Notes: generated from the letters alone by a model not told the origin. A DNA stretch of 64,000 nucleotides from Vreelandella neptunia (GCF_000712975.1 NZ_JHQL01000001.1:600625-664624), one strand, 5' to 3'. Positions 18,096 to 27,323 are shown, counted from the stretch's first letter. Numbers and translations: made by a program.

Positions 18096-18123
18096 CGTGA
18101 TAAGTGGTTGATACATTCAAACC

Positions 18124-18155
18124 AATAACGCCGCCCAAAAAAGGGCGGCGTTATT
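18124..18155. terminator. Bidirectional intrinsic terminator between ldt and M23 peptidase genes
   Basis: A perfect 13-bp stem (18124-18136 with 18143-18155) with a 6-A loop lies between two convergent genes. The arms end in AATAA/TTATT with T-rich flanks on both strands, so it can serve both. Confidence 0.85.
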
Positions 18156-18176
18156 GTTTAATGCAAAGCGAGTAGC

Positions 18177-19841
18177 TTACTGCTCTTCTTGGCGCTCGTA
18201 GTTGGCAACGCTGATAGTGCCTGTTTCACCGCTATCTAATGCTGCCAGCATTGGCTCAGCTTGGCGCTGGAAAGCAATTAACGTGTCGCCGCTAAGGCTG
18301 GTATTTTCAGGCAGTTCTACGTTCATTGCGTTTACTGGGGTGTTATTAACGATGACTTCGTAATGCAAATGAGGTCCCGTACTACGCCCTGTATTGCCTG
18401 AGAGTGCAATGCGCTTGCCCATTTCAATGCGCTCGCCTTGAGTCACTAGGGGGCGTGAAAGGTGTAAATAGCGGGTGCGGTAACCGTTGTCATGGCGAAC
18501 GACAATGTAGCGTCCAGCGGCATGATGATTGCCTACCCGTTCCACTCGGCCATTGGCCGGAGCCACAATGGGAGTACCAATGGGCATTGCAAAGTCGGTG
18601 CCGTTATGGGGGCTGATACGGCCAGTCACAGGGTGTTTGCGGCGCGGGTTGAAATGGGAGCTCAGACGATAGCTGCCTTCAAAGGGATAGCGCGAAAAAG
18701 CAGGGTCTAAGCTGCTTCCTTCGGGTGTATAAAAGTTGCTATCGGTGGCATTGCGAAGGAGCGTTAAATCCATGCGTTCGCCGTCATACTTAACCGCTAG
18801 AACACGAGAGTCGAGCGCTTCTCCGTCAATCATGTCTGATTCAACTAACACCTGGAAGCGATCCCCTCGACGACTGTCGCGGCGAAAGTCGAGCTTCTTT
18901 TCAAGTAGTCGGGTTAGTTCGGTAACGGCACCGCTGCTTAAGCCCGTTGCCTGGGCAGAGCGTGCAAAGCTACCGCTTACGCTACCTGCATAAAGGCGCT
19001 GTACTGCTTCACCTTGGCGCTCAATAATAGTGGCGGCAAAGTGCTCTTCATCCCGCTCAAGTAAGATGCCGTCGCGGGTGTTTTTCATCATACGCAGAGA
19101 CAGTAAGCGACCATTTTCATCTAACTGATAGTCGAAGCTATGACCGGCGCGCCAATGAGTGAACATGCGCGGATCTTCTAGGCCCTCTAGCAGTGTCAGC
19201 ACTTCGCTGTAGCCAAGGCCCAACTTCTCCTGTCCTAGCAGTGCAAATGTTTCACCAGACTCGACAATATGCGTCTTCCACTTAGGAACGTAGGGTTCGT
19301 CTGTGGCAAGTTCCAGTTCAAGAAACGAGACATCATCAAATAGCTCAATGCCATAGTCTTCATACGAAGTAGCATCGGCAATTTCGACAGAGGATGTATT
19401 GTCGACATCAAGCATGCCACTTGAAAGCGTCCCTAATACCACGGCCATGTGAAGCGCACCTTCATCAAGCTGAGTACTAGCATGGGGGGCATTTGTTACG
19501 ACGCTAGCCATGGAGGCTTCTGCGCTGGTAATCACATCCAGGTCGACAATTTCCGTTGGAGTGAGATCGTCCAGCGGGATATGGTCGCGCGTAGCATCAA
19601 TGGCGCGTGAGGCTCTATCAATGGCTTCAGCAACGGGAGTGCGCTCTTGGCGCAACGAAGGAACCCCAGGAGCAGAATCGCTGGGAAGCGGTACAAGCAC
19701 GCTCTCCAGCGGTGTGTGAGTTTGGTTTAGATCGTGATAGGTCGTGATTAACTTTTGTGTGCCCAGCACAGTGACCATAGTAGCCACAGGTAACAGTAAC
19801 AATTTATGCGTGCGGGGCAGCGAATAAAGAATTCGCAACAT
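18177..19841 (-). CDS. M23-family peptidoglycan endopeptidase (MepM/NlpD-like)
   Basis: 554 aa from ATG 19841 (MLRILYSL), the start that gives an N-terminal membrane anchor (about 13-28); no strong ribosome site is visible, and an upstream ATG at 19913 is also possible. A LysM-like/OapA-like region (near 180-230: VESGETFALLGQEKLGLGY) precedes the C-terminal LytM domain, which keeps the zinc ligands in HNGTDFAMPIGTP and GPHLHYEV and the AGRYIVVRHDNGYRTRYLHL core. It should hydrolyse D,D-crosslinks to allow wall expansion. Convergent with the L,D-transpeptidase gene; the two activities act on the same polymer. Confidence 0.9.
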   Translation of the reverse strand: MLRILYSLPRTHKLLLLPVATMVTVLGTQKLITTYHDLNQTHTPLESVLVPLPSDSAPGVPSLRQERTPVAEAIDRASRAIDATRDHIPLDDLTPTEIVDLDVITSAEASMASVVTNAPHASTQLDEGALHMAVVLGTLSSGMLDVDNTSSVEIADATSYEDYGIELFDDVSFLELELATDEPYVPKWKTHIVESGETFALLGQEKLGLGYSEVLTLLEGLEDPRMFTHWRAGHSFDYQLDENGRLLSLRMMKNTRDGILLERDEEHFAATIIERQGEAVQRLYAGSVSGSFARSAQATGLSSGAVTELTRLLEKKLDFRRDSRRGDRFQVLVESDMIDGEALDSRVLAVKYDGERMDLTLLRNATDSNFYTPEGSSLDPAFSRYPFEGSYRLSSHFNPRRKHPVTGRISPHNGTDFAMPIGTPIVAPANGRVERVGNHHAAGRYIVVRHDNGYRTRYLHLSRPLVTQGERIEMGKRIALSGNTGRSTGPHLHYEVIVNNTPVNAMNVELPENTSLSGDTLIAFQRQAEPMLAALDSGETGTISVANYERQEEQ

Positions 19842-20499
19842 GGGTAAATGGGCCGCCGAGTTCGTGATAAATAAGTAACATGAAAGAAAGTGAACCCAGG
19901 AACCATACCCCATGACAGCAAGAGTGAACAGACTGTATGCCTATACACTAAATGCTCTTTTACTGGAATGAGGAAACAATAAGATAAGGAGCGCTGTTTT
20001 TGAACACTGTTCGCTAAAAAAATTATTTTTTTGAAAAGCCGAGGAAATAAATTAATACGCTAATTAACCATAGGGAAGTGGTGATAGGCAATAATTTTCA
20101 CTCACTATTAAAAGTAAAATTAAGGATATGGTGGAGTTGTAGTGGTCTTGTGATAGGTCTGTATAAGTTGTAGGTGTTTGAAAGCCCGCCGCACACCAGA
20201 AACTGATTGCTAAGCACAATCTTTAGATTGCAAGGCGCTTTCTGTGAAAGGCACGTGGTATAGAATTTCTTTTTTTGTAATAAATTGATTTTTTCTGTAT
20301 CTGGCAAAGTTAGCCTCAACAAGCAGCTGTTAACAAGCAGTTGTTGAAGGTGCTGTCGTGCTTAGTAAGCCGGCTAGGGCAGTCTGCTGAATAGGAATAA
20401 TTGTTTATAAGCAAGTACTCAGCGCTTTTTCCTGGCATCCTAGAAAGGTTTTCGAAGATTAAGCGGATTATTTCGCTGTTTAGCGTCGAGGGAATCGAA
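19842..20499. other. AT-rich intergenic region
   Basis: About 660 bases without a credible gene. From roughly 19980 to 20310 the sequence is clearly richer in A+T than its surroundings. Open frames here (for example 20098-20322 on the minus strand) have no ribosome site and no recognisable protein. It must hold the promoters for the M23 peptidase and for the LysR gene and could bind H-NS-like proteins or be a remnant of transferred DNA. Confidence 0.5.
20318..20345. repeat. Tandem 14-bp repeat upstream of the LysR gene
   Basis: AACAAGCAGCTGTT (20318-20331) is followed at once by AACAAGCAGTTGTT (20332-20345), one base different. The unit is itself partly palindromic. It lies about 155 bases before the LysR start and may be a regulator binding site or a small duplication. 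Confidence 0.5.
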
Positions 20500-21420
20500 A
20501 TGTCTCGAGTAACTCTTGCACAGTGGCAGATGCTGGCAGCCGTTGTTGACCATGGTGGGTTTGCGCGGGCGGCGGAGGCTATTCATAAAAGCCCATCTAC
20601 GCTTAACCATGCTGTGCACAAGCTAGAAGAGCAGTTGGGTGTTCAGGTATTGGAGCCGGTAGGCCGGCAGGTGCGTTTAACTGAAGCAGGCGAGCTATTG
20701 CTGCGCCGAGCACGCCAGTTAATTGAAAGTGCCGCCTCATTAGAAGACGTGGCGACACGTTTGGCAGCAGGGCTGGAAGCGGAAGTGGTGGTGGCGATTG
20801 ATCAAATTTTTCCAGCCGCCGCCCAAGCGAAAGCACTTGAGCGTTTCTCGGAAACTTATCCTCAAGTCAGAGTGCAGCTACATGAAAGTGTGCTTAATGG
20901 CGGTACGGAAATGCTTCACGATGGCCGTGCTGACCTGGTGGTCTCAGGTATTGAAGCGCAAGGCTTTTTAGGGGAGCCATTGGTTAATGTGCGATTTATT
21001 GCGGTGGCACATCCGGGGCATATTTTACATCAGCTTGGACGTTCGTTGGATTTGCGTGATCTTGCCCAACACCGGCAACTGGTGGTGCGTGACTCAGCGC
21101 TACGCCAGTCTACCAATGCGGGATGGCTTAAAGCAGAGCAGCGTTGGACAGTGAGTCACTTACATACCTCGTTGGATATGCTGACGCGTGGGTTAGGGTT
21201 TGCCTGGATGCCAGAAACTCGGATTGCTGATGAACTTGCCTCTGGGCAGCTAAAGCCTTTACCGCTAAGCGCTGGTGGGATTCGTGAGGTGCCAATGCAA
21301 CTGATATTTAGAGACCGAGACCGAGCGGGTCCTGCAGCCCATGCCATGGCGCAAGCATTGAAGCAGGGAGTAACAGAACTCTGCCCTCAGGATTCGATTT
21401 CCTCGAATGAATCACCGTAA
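20500..21420 (+). CDS. LysR-family transcriptional regulator
   Basis: 306 aa from ATG 20500 (MSRVTLAQW), preceded by GAGGGA. N-terminal winged helix with AAEAIHKSPSTLNHAVHKLEEQLGVQVLEP (about 25-55), a linker helix, then a LysR substrate-binding domain from about 90 to 290. The VAIDQIFPAAAQAKALERF start of that domain is typical. It would regulate a neighbouring or distant gene in response to a small molecule; the closest candidate is the glutathione-dependent reductase gene 100 bases downstream on the same strand. Target and ligand cannot be read from sequence. Confidence 0.9.
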   Translation: MSRVTLAQWQMLAAVVDHGGFARAAEAIHKSPSTLNHAVHKLEEQLGVQVLEPVGRQVRLTEAGELLLRRARQLIESAASLEDVATRLAAGLEAEVVVAIDQIFPAAAQAKALERFSETYPQVRVQLHESVLNGGTEMLHDGRADLVVSGIEAQGFLGEPLVNVRFIAVAHPGHILHQLGRSLDLRDLAQHRQLVVRDSALRQSTNAGWLKAEQRWTVSHLHTSLDMLTRGLGFAWMPETRIADELASGQLKPLPLSAGGIREVPMQLIFRDRDRAGPAAHAMAQALKQGVTELCPQDSISSNESP

Positions 21421-21519
21421 AACATCCGCTTGAGCATCTGGTAGGCGGGCGTATGCTGAATGTAATCAGTACGAATAATGCGTTTGTTGCATTTTCTTAT
21501 TACAACAGGAGGCGCCCCG

Positions 21520-22530
21520 ATGGGACTGCTTGTTAATGGCGAATGGGTTGATCAGTGGTACGACACTAAAAAGCATGGCGGTGAATTTGTCCGCGAGTCT
21601 GCTCAGCTGCGTGATTGGATTGGTGAAGCAGCTGAGACAGGGGCTGAAACAGATGGGCGAAGCTATCCCGCGCAATCAGATCGTTACCACCTTTACGTAT
21701 CGCTTGCCTGTCCTTGGGCGCATCGAATCCTCATTATGCGCAAACTAAAAGGGCTGGAATCTCTCATTGGCGCCTCACACGTCAGTCCATTAATGCTAGA
21801 TAAGGGCTGGACATACGATCAAAGCGAAGGTGCCAGCGGGGATCCTATCAATCACGTCGATTATCATCATCAACTCTATACCATGACTGACCCCGCTTAT
21901 ACGGGGCGGGTCACAGTGCCGGTACTTTGGGATAAACAACGCAGTGCAATAATTAATAATGAGTCAGCTGATTTGATGCGCATTTTTAATCGCGCGTTTG
22001 ATGAGTTAACCGGTAATGATTTAGATTTTTATCCTGAAGACTTGCGTAGCATTATTGATGACGTCAATGATGATGTGTACGACCATATTAATAACGGTGT
22101 TTACAAGTCGGGCTTTGCAACAGAGCAGCAGGTGTACGAAAAACACGTACAGGCCCTATTCGATGCCTTGGATCGCATGGAAAAACGCTTGAGTGAGCAG
22201 CGTTATTTAGCGGGAGAATGGTTAACGGAGGCGGATATTCGTCTGTTCACTACGCTGATCCGTTTTGATGCTGTCTACTATGGTCATTTTAAATGTAATT
22301 TTAAGCGCATCGAAGATTACCCAAATCTCGCCCATTACGTTCGCGAGCTATATCAGTGGCCAGGTATAGCAGAGACGGTCAACATGGATCATATAAAGCG
22401 CCACTATTACTACAGTCACGACACGATTAATCCAACCCGCATCGTGCCTGCCGGGCCGCTATTAGGTTTAGAACGTCCTCATGACCGTGAACGCTTACCA
22501 GGGCAGGGCATTCGCCGCCGAGCATCATAG
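21520..22530 (+). CDS. yqjG: Xi-class glutathione S-transferase (glutathionyl-hydroquinone reductase)
   Basis: 336 aa from ATG 21520, with AGGAGG 7 bases upstream. The active site is Cys64 in CPWAHR, the Xi-class signature, and the length and the long N-terminal extension match YqjG/ECM4 proteins. Further family stretches are TGRVTVPVLWDK near 145 and LTEADIRLFTTLIRFDAVYYGHFKCN near 255. These enzymes reduce glutathionyl-(chloro)hydroquinones back to hydroquinones with glutathione. A strong terminator follows. The preceding LysR gene may control it. Confidence 0.92.
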   Translation: MGLLVNGEWVDQWYDTKKHGGEFVRESAQLRDWIGEAAETGAETDGRSYPAQSDRYHLYVSLACPWAHRILIMRKLKGLESLIGASHVSPLMLDKGWTYDQSEGASGDPINHVDYHHQLYTMTDPAYTGRVTVPVLWDKQRSAIINNESADLMRIFNRAFDELTGNDLDFYPEDLRSIIDDVNDDVYDHINNGVYKSGFATEQQVYEKHVQALFDALDRMEKRLSEQRYLAGEWLTEADIRLFTTLIRFDAVYYGHFKCNFKRIEDYPNLAHYVRELYQWPGIAETVNMDHIKRHYYYSHDTINPTRIVPAGPLLGLERPHDRERLPGQGIRRRAS

Positions 22531-22567
22531 GCTATAAACAACTACTGCTAAGAGTCATTGTTAATAG

Positions 22568-22600
22568 AAAGGGCCACCCAGAAATTGGGTGGCCCTTTTT
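22568..22600. terminator. Intrinsic terminator after the GST gene
   Basis: A perfect 13-bp GC-rich stem (22568-22580 with 22586-22598), 5-base loop and run of Ts. It lies between convergent genes, and the A-run on the other side makes it usable on both strands. Confidence 0.88.
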
Positions 22601-22640
22601 GCTAATTAACCGCTAGATTGAATGATTTAAGCTAAACCGC

Positions 22641-23123
22641 TTACTCGTTATCATTAACGGCTTCGCGAGTAGACTGCCAAGCGCTTTGAGCGCCTTCTTT
22701 GGTGGTTTGCCATGCATCACGCGCATTGTTTTTGGTCTGCTCCCACCAATCACGATCATAGGTGGGGAACGACTCAACCTCTTCTTGAGAGGCATCAAGC
22801 ATAATGCGGTGTTCGGTATCGCCGTCACTTTCTGTATGGGTTTCCAATGTAAATTGGTCAGAATTGACGACAATTTCGCGACCACCCAGGCCTAGCACCG
22901 CGCCGCTCTCGATCACCAACGCCGAAATTCGCATCTCTTCATCAAAGAGTATGTCTTCGACTTCCCCGATTTCTTCGCCAGAACCGCCGTTAAAGAACAC
23001 CTCTGCATCCAGGATATCGTCAGCAGAGTACATTCCTTGAGGTTCGGTAGACGCCTGAACACCAAACGCTAAACTGCTTAGAAAGGCAGCACTGATCGCG
23101 GTCGTGAATAGTGATTTACGCAT
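22641..23123 (-). CDS. Exported PRC-barrel domain protein
   Basis: 160 aa from ATG 23123 (MRKSLFTT), preceded by GGAGA. A signal peptide (hydrophobic 6-23, cleavage after VQA) is followed by a PRC-barrel (about 33-100: ADDILDAEVFFNGGSGEEIGEVEDILFDEEMRISALVIES) and a hydrophilic tail with repeated W/A/Q segments (DAWQTTKEGAQSAWQSTREAV). Periplasmic PRC-barrel proteins of this kind are common next to stress genes; the molecular role is not known. It precedes no gene in an obvious operon but follows CsbD on the same strand by about 60 bases. Confidence 0.85.
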   Translation of the reverse strand: MRKSLFTTAISAAFLSSLAFGVQASTEPQGMYSADDILDAEVFFNGGSGEEIGEVEDILFDEEMRISALVIESGAVLGLGGREIVVNSDQFTLETHTESDGDTEHRIMLDASQEEVESFPTYDRDWWEQTKNNARDAWQTTKEGAQSAWQSTREAVNDNE

Positions 23124-23182
23124 AGCATCTCTCCATGGGGCTATCAATGTGCGATGTAAAGTACGCAGTTACTCGGCCAATC

Positions 23183-23380
23183 TTATAAGCCGTTCGCCCA
23201 ATCATCAGCACGCCGCTCGGCTTCTTCCTGCTCCAAACCATATTTTTGCTGTAACTTGCCGACAAGTTGATCTTTTTTGCCGCCAATTTGGGTAAGCTCA
23301 TCGTCAGTTAGTTCGCCCCAGCTGGCGCGCGCTTTTCCCTTCATCTCTTTCCAGTTGCCTTCTATCTGATCCCAGTTCAT
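23183..23380 (-). CDS. CsbD family stress-response protein
   Basis: 65-aa hydrophilic protein with the CsbD signature: MNWDQIEGNWKEMKGKARA, then WGELTDDELTQIGGKKDQLVGKLQQKYG. AAGGAGTG before the ATG is a good ribosome site. CsbD-like proteins are induced by general stress (SigB in Bacillus, osmotic or stationary stress in others) and their action is unknown. It is the first of two CsbD-type genes in the window and may be cotranscribed with the PRC-barrel gene downstream. Confidence 0.93.
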   Translation of the reverse strand: MNWDQIEGNWKEMKGKARASWGELTDDELTQIGGKKDQLVGKLQQKYGLEQEEAERRADDWANGL

Positions 23381-23586
23381 AGCATCACTCCTTGAAGTTA
23401 GTGAACATTAGTTAATAAATATCAGTAGGCATCTCTCAGGTTAGACGAACAGCGAGTATGTGCAAGTCTGAATGTTGATAGCGGTAAATGTAAAAAAACT
23501 AGTCATAAGCTATTTGCGATGTTAGGATGCGCCCTCCTCGCATGTGTTGACCCCTCCATCACGACGATAAGCAGTTTCCAATGTAG

Positions 23587-23883
23587 CTTTGACTACAAAG
23601 CGAAATGCTTGCGGGAACATCTTGCCAACTGCAGATGTTCATTGCTGTGAAGATGGCGCGCCTCCAGCATTTCACCAAACGGGTGAAATCGGCGCAGAAG
23701 GTCGCCACAGCGGTTGGCCCGCTAACGCGAGTTTGCTAACCGAATGCTAGGTGCGACCGGCGTCTCCGACTCCACTGATGATGATATCCGCTTTGCGGAT
23801 CCTTGCTTATTAATATGCACGGTTACGCGTATTAACAAGCAGAGTCAGAGACGCTTACGATGTTTTTTGCCGGAAAAACCGGC
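23587..23883 (+). ncRNA. Highly structured 5' leader of deaD
   Basis: Seven hairpins are stacked in the 300 bases before deaD: a small one at 23598-23610; 23615-23640 (8 bp perfect); 23669-23689 (8 bp perfect); 23711-23742 (8 bp with one G-U); a 13-bp stem 23760-23772 with 23842-23854 (one mismatch) that encloses hairpins 23786-23800 (6 bp, TTT loop) and 23804-23841 (15 bp with one mismatch and one G-U); and 23869-23883 (GCCGG/CCGGC, AAAAA loop) just before the ribosome site. The stem enclosing two hairpins forms a three-way junction. E. coli deaD/csdA also has a long leader used in cold-shock and auto-control, so a regulatory RNA is likely. The rest of the 520-base gap (23381-23586) holds the divergent promoters. 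Confidence 0.7.
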
Positions 23884-23900
23884 CTACCAAGGTGTGATTA

Positions 23901-25613
23901 ATGACCTCGACTTCTGTCGCTTCGCCGAGCTTCGGCGATCTTGCTCTGTTGCCTGCCGTTCTCTCTGCTGTTGAAGCACAAGGCTACGAAATTCCTTCGC
24001 CGATCCAGGCGCAGACTATTCCTGCGTTGTTGGAAGGCCGCGATATGCTGGGCCAAGCACAAACCGGCACCGGCAAAACTGCTGCGTTTGCATTGCCATT
24101 GTTATCGCGTTTAGAACTTACCCGTCGCGAGCCTCAAGTACTGGTTATGGCTCCGACCCGTGAACTTGCTCAGCAGGTTGCGGCTTCGTTCAGTAAATAT
24201 GGCCAAAACCTTAAGGGTCTTGAAGTAGCGATCCTTTGTGGTGGTCAAGAATACCGTGAACAGTTAGGCGCGCTAAAGCGCGGTGCCCAAGTCATTGTTG
24301 GCACCCCCGGCCGTATTATCGATCACCTAGATCGCGGTAGTCTGAAACTCGACGGTCTTTCAGCACTGGTGCTGGATGAAGCTGACGAAATGCTGCGCAT
24401 GGGCTTTATCGACGACGTAAAACGCGTGGTTGCCGATACCCCTAAAGATGCTCAGCGTGTGTTTTTCTCGGCAACGCTGCCGACTGAAATCGAGCGCATT
24501 GTTAACCGCTACTTGGTTAATCCGGTGAAAGTCGCGATTGAGTCGCGCACCACAACCGGCGAAAACATTGAGCAGCGCATTGTGCGTGTTGATGGTGGTG
24601 CTAAGCTCGAAGCCCTGGCACGTATTCTGGAAGTTGAGCCAGTCGATGGGGCCATCGTCTTTGTGCGTACTCGTGCTGCTTGTACCACGCTGGTTGAACA
24701 GCTGACAGCGCGTGGTGTTAACGCGGCCGGTCTGTCTGGCGATCTGGACCAAAGCCTGCGTGAACGCACCATTACACGTTTGAAGCGCGGCAAAGTTGAT
24801 GTGTTGATTGCGACAGACGTCGCTGCGCGCGGTCTTGACGTGTCGCGTATTACTCACGTTATTAACTACGATCTGCCCCAAGACGCAGAAGCGTATACCC
24901 ACCGTATCGGTCGTACCGGTCGTGCTGGGCGTAGCGGTATCGCGATTACGTTCGCAGGTTTCCGTGAAGGCCGTAAAGTGGGCTGGATGGAGCAGGCGAC
25001 CGGTCAGAAAATGACCGAAATGCCGCTGCCAGACGAAGCAGCTATTCGCGCTCACCGTGATGAAGTGTTCCATCATCGCGTTGTGGCGGCACTGACCAAA
25101 GGTGCTGAAGAACAGCGTGCGTTGGTTGAGCGCCTGGTAGAAGAAGGCCATGACGCCGTTGAGCTAGCCTGTGCCTTTGCCGCTATGGCGCGTGCTGACG
25201 AAGCACCGATTGGTCGCTTGCAGGCACCGCGTAAAGAGAAGCCGATGCGTGATGGCGCGCCTGGTGCCAAGCCAGGTGGCCGTCGCGAGCGTTCCAGCGC
25301 ACCTAGCGAAGGTATGATTCGTTACCGTGTTTCCGTTGGCCATAAAGATGGCGTTAAGCCTGGCCAACTGGTTGGCGCACTGGCGAACGAAGGTGGTATC
25401 GAAGGCGCTCGTATCGGTCGTATCGATATTCGTAACGCTTTCTCGGTCGTTGAGCTGCCCAGTGGTTTGCCTTCCACAATTCTGGCGAAAATGGCACGTG
25501 CCCGTGTTGCTGGCCGCCCGCTAGAAATCAGTGAAGACAGCGCTCCTGAGCGTGCGCCACGTCGTCGCCGTGATGATGGTGATGCGCCAGTTCGTCGCCG
25601 CGAACGCGCTTAA
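23901..25613 (+). CDS. deaD: DEAD-box ATP-dependent RNA helicase DeaD/CsdA
   Basis: 570 aa. Helicase domain 1 has the Q motif (IPSPIQAQTIP, 31-41), Walker A (AQTGTGKT, 53-60), PTREL, DEAD (159-162) and SAT (190-192). Domain 2 has TDVAARGLD (305-313) and HRIGRTGR (334-341). After a linker there is a DbpA/CsdA-type RNA-binding domain (about 466-545: RYRVSVGHKDGVKPGQLVGALANEGGIEG) and an Arg-rich tail. This layout is DeaD/CsdA, which unwinds structured RNA in ribosome assembly and mRNA turnover, especially in the cold. AAGGTG precedes the ATG. The long structured leader suggests post-transcriptional control. Confidence 0.95.
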   Translation: MTSTSVASPSFGDLALLPAVLSAVEAQGYEIPSPIQAQTIPALLEGRDMLGQAQTGTGKTAAFALPLLSRLELTRREPQVLVMAPTRELAQQVAASFSKYGQNLKGLEVAILCGGQEYREQLGALKRGAQVIVGTPGRIIDHLDRGSLKLDGLSALVLDEADEMLRMGFIDDVKRVVADTPKDAQRVFFSATLPTEIERIVNRYLVNPVKVAIESRTTTGENIEQRIVRVDGGAKLEALARILEVEPVDGAIVFVRTRAACTTLVEQLTARGVNAAGLSGDLDQSLRERTITRLKRGKVDVLIATDVAARGLDVSRITHVINYDLPQDAEAYTHRIGRTGRAGRSGIAITFAGFREGRKVGWMEQATGQKMTEMPLPDEAAIRAHRDEVFHHRVVAALTKGAEEQRALVERLVEEGHDAVELACAFAAMARADEAPIGRLQAPRKEKPMRDGAPGAKPGGRRERSSAPSEGMIRYRVSVGHKDGVKPGQLVGALANEGGIEGARIGRIDIRNAFSVVELPSGLPSTILAKMARARVAGRPLEISEDSAPERAPRRRRDDGDAPVRRRERA

Positions 25614-25668
25614 GTTAATGTGTAGCGCCCTATAGTGGTGCTTCAAAACGACGTTTAACGATCGTTCT

Positions 25669-25705
25669 ATCCCCTTACGCTTAACGGCGTAAGGGGATTT
25701 TTTTT
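25669..25705 (+). terminator. Intrinsic terminator after deaD
   Basis: 12-bp perfect stem (25669-25680 with 25687-25698), 6-base loop and an uninterrupted run of Ts. Confidence 0.92.
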
Positions 25706-25771
25706 GCCTGTTATTGTCGCCGGAAAGTTGAGCTACGCTAGTACGGTCATCAATCAACAAAAGGGACATGC

Positions 25772-26464
25772 ATGGACGCGTCACTACATGAATGGAATCT
25801 AGCTCCAAAAGAGGCGATAGCACTGCAAAAAACGTTGGCAAAACGACTCGAAACTGCTGATCGTATCGACTCTGTACAGCACATCGCAGGGGTGGATATT
25901 GGGTTTGAAGCAGGCGGTGATATTACTCGGGCAGCGGTCGTTGTTTTAATGTGGCAGCCTGACAGCACACAGCATTTGGCTGTGGTAGAGCAGGTGGTTC
26001 ATCGTGAACCAACGCGTATGCCCTATATTCCTGGCCTGCTCTCTTTTCGTGAAATTCCAGCCGCTCTGGAAGCGTTCGCTAAGCTTACGATCAGACCTGA
26101 GCTGGTAATGGTCGACGGTCAGGGAATTGCCCATCCTCGACGGCTTGGCGTAGCTGCTCACCTGGGGCTATGGCTAAATTTACCGACGGTCGGCATCGCT
26201 AAATCCCGATTAACGGGTCAGTATGAAGAGGTGGGAAATATGCGTGGTGATTGGGTGCCTCTAACATCAGGTAAAGACGTTATTGGTGCCGTGCTACGCT
26301 CGAGGGAAAATGTGAAGCCGGTATTCGTATCACCTGGACATCGATTATCCCTTGAAACATCGCTTGACTGGGTGGTGCGCTGTTTAGGGCGCACCAAGTT
26401 ACCAGAACCCACGCGACTAGCGGATCGGCTTGCGTCAAGACGCGACCAAAAGCGGCTTATATAA
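25772..26464 (+). CDS. nfi: Endonuclease V
   Basis: 230 aa, the usual Nfi length. Catalytic carboxylates are visible: Asp42 in AGVDIGF, Glu94 in SFREIP, Asp115 in VDGQGIAHPRRLG. The YIPG motif (85-88) forms the wedge that reads deaminated bases. It nicks DNA one phosphodiester 3' of deoxyinosine to start alternative excision repair. It has no close operon partner; its 3' end overlaps the convergent GATase gene by 8 bases. Confidence 0.94.
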   Translation: MDASLHEWNLAPKEAIALQKTLAKRLETADRIDSVQHIAGVDIGFEAGGDITRAAVVVLMWQPDSTQHLAVVEQVVHREPTRMPYIPGLLSFREIPAALEAFAKLTIRPELVMVDGQGIAHPRRLGVAAHLGLWLNLPTVGIAKSRLTGQYEEVGNMRGDWVPLTSGKDVIGAVLRSRENVKPVFVSPGHRLSLETSLDWVVRCLGRTKLPEPTRLADRLASRRDQKRLI

Positions 26465-27173
26465 AACGTAGGAAATGGCGCAACAGGCCAGAGGCTGCTT
26501 GAGTATCGGTGATGGCATGAATAAGTGCGTCAGGATTTTCACCTTGATCGCGCAATGCGGCCTTCTGGCGCTCGATATAAGCATGCATGACTGCGGGGGT
26601 AAACTCCGGGTGAAACTGAACACTCCACTGACGCGGGCCATAACGCAACGCTTGATGAGCATCGTGGCTGTTATGCGCTAACACGGTGGTGTTAGGGGGC
26701 AATTGCATGACGGCTTGCGCATGGGTCAGGTGGGCAGGAAAGTGTGAAGGTAGCATGCTAAAGAGAGGGTCTTGATTGCCCGCTTGGGTAAGCCGTACGT
26801 TGCGCGTTCCTGATTCTCTTCCTGCAGGGTGGTAATCGCTAATGCCACCGAAGGCCGATGCCATTAGCTGGTGGCCATAGCACACGCCAAGCATAGGGAC
26901 GTTCTCGTCTAGCGCTTGCACAAGCCAAGGTTTTAGCGCCTCGCTCCACGGCTCCTGTTCGCTCACCATGCTATGGGACCCCGTGAGCATAATGCCTGCG
27001 AATGAGGTAGGAGAAGAGGGAACGCCTTGTTTGCGTGCATCCCAAACGCTTAGCGACACGTGTTCTGGCAGTGCAGTCGTCAGTTGATTAATAAAGAGCT
27101 GTTCGAAATCACCGTATTGATCGACCACTTCAGGAAAAGCGTCACCGGTTTTGATAATGACTAAAGAGGTCAT
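26457..27173 (-). CDS. Class I glutamine amidotransferase (GMP synthase-like)
   Basis: 238-aa stand-alone GATase. The catalytic triad is complete: Cys98 in GVCYGHQ, His188 and Glu190 in QFHPE. This family resembles the amidotransferase half of GMP synthase but lacks the synthetase domain; related proteins hydrolyse gamma-glutamyl or glutamine amides. The 3' end overlaps nfi by 8 bases in convergent orientation. It is one of two GATase-fold genes within 2 kb, the other being next to an amidoligase gene. Confidence 0.88.
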   Translation of the reverse strand: MTSLVIIKTGDAFPEVVDQYGDFEQLFINQLTTALPEHVSLSVWDARKQGVPSSPTSFAGIMLTGSHSMVSEQEPWSEALKPWLVQALDENVPMLGVCYGHQLMASAFGGISDYHPAGRESGTRNVRLTQAGNQDPLFSMLPSHFPAHLTHAQAVMQLPPNTTVLAHNSHDAHQALRYGPRQWSVQFHPEFTPAVMHAYIERQKAALRDQGENPDALIHAITDTQAASGLLRHFLRFI

Positions 27174-27323
27174 GGCGTTCCCGTCGTTGTTTGAGATGGA
27201 TCGTGAAATATGGATCGTGTGAGATGCGTTGTGTCAGAGGAAAGGTTAGCCCAATCAGGGTATTACCCTGTAAGCTGATACGTCTCACCATACACCTTTT
27301 TCGCTTTATATTAGGAGCCTTAT

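Noticed and set aside
20098..20322. 74-codon minus-strand frame in the AT-rich gap
   Set aside because: Lacks a ribosome site, has odd composition and no known relation.
24360..25151. 263-codon minus-strand open frame inside deaD
   Set aside because: Antisense shadow of a conserved helicase; no ribosome site and no protein-like pattern.
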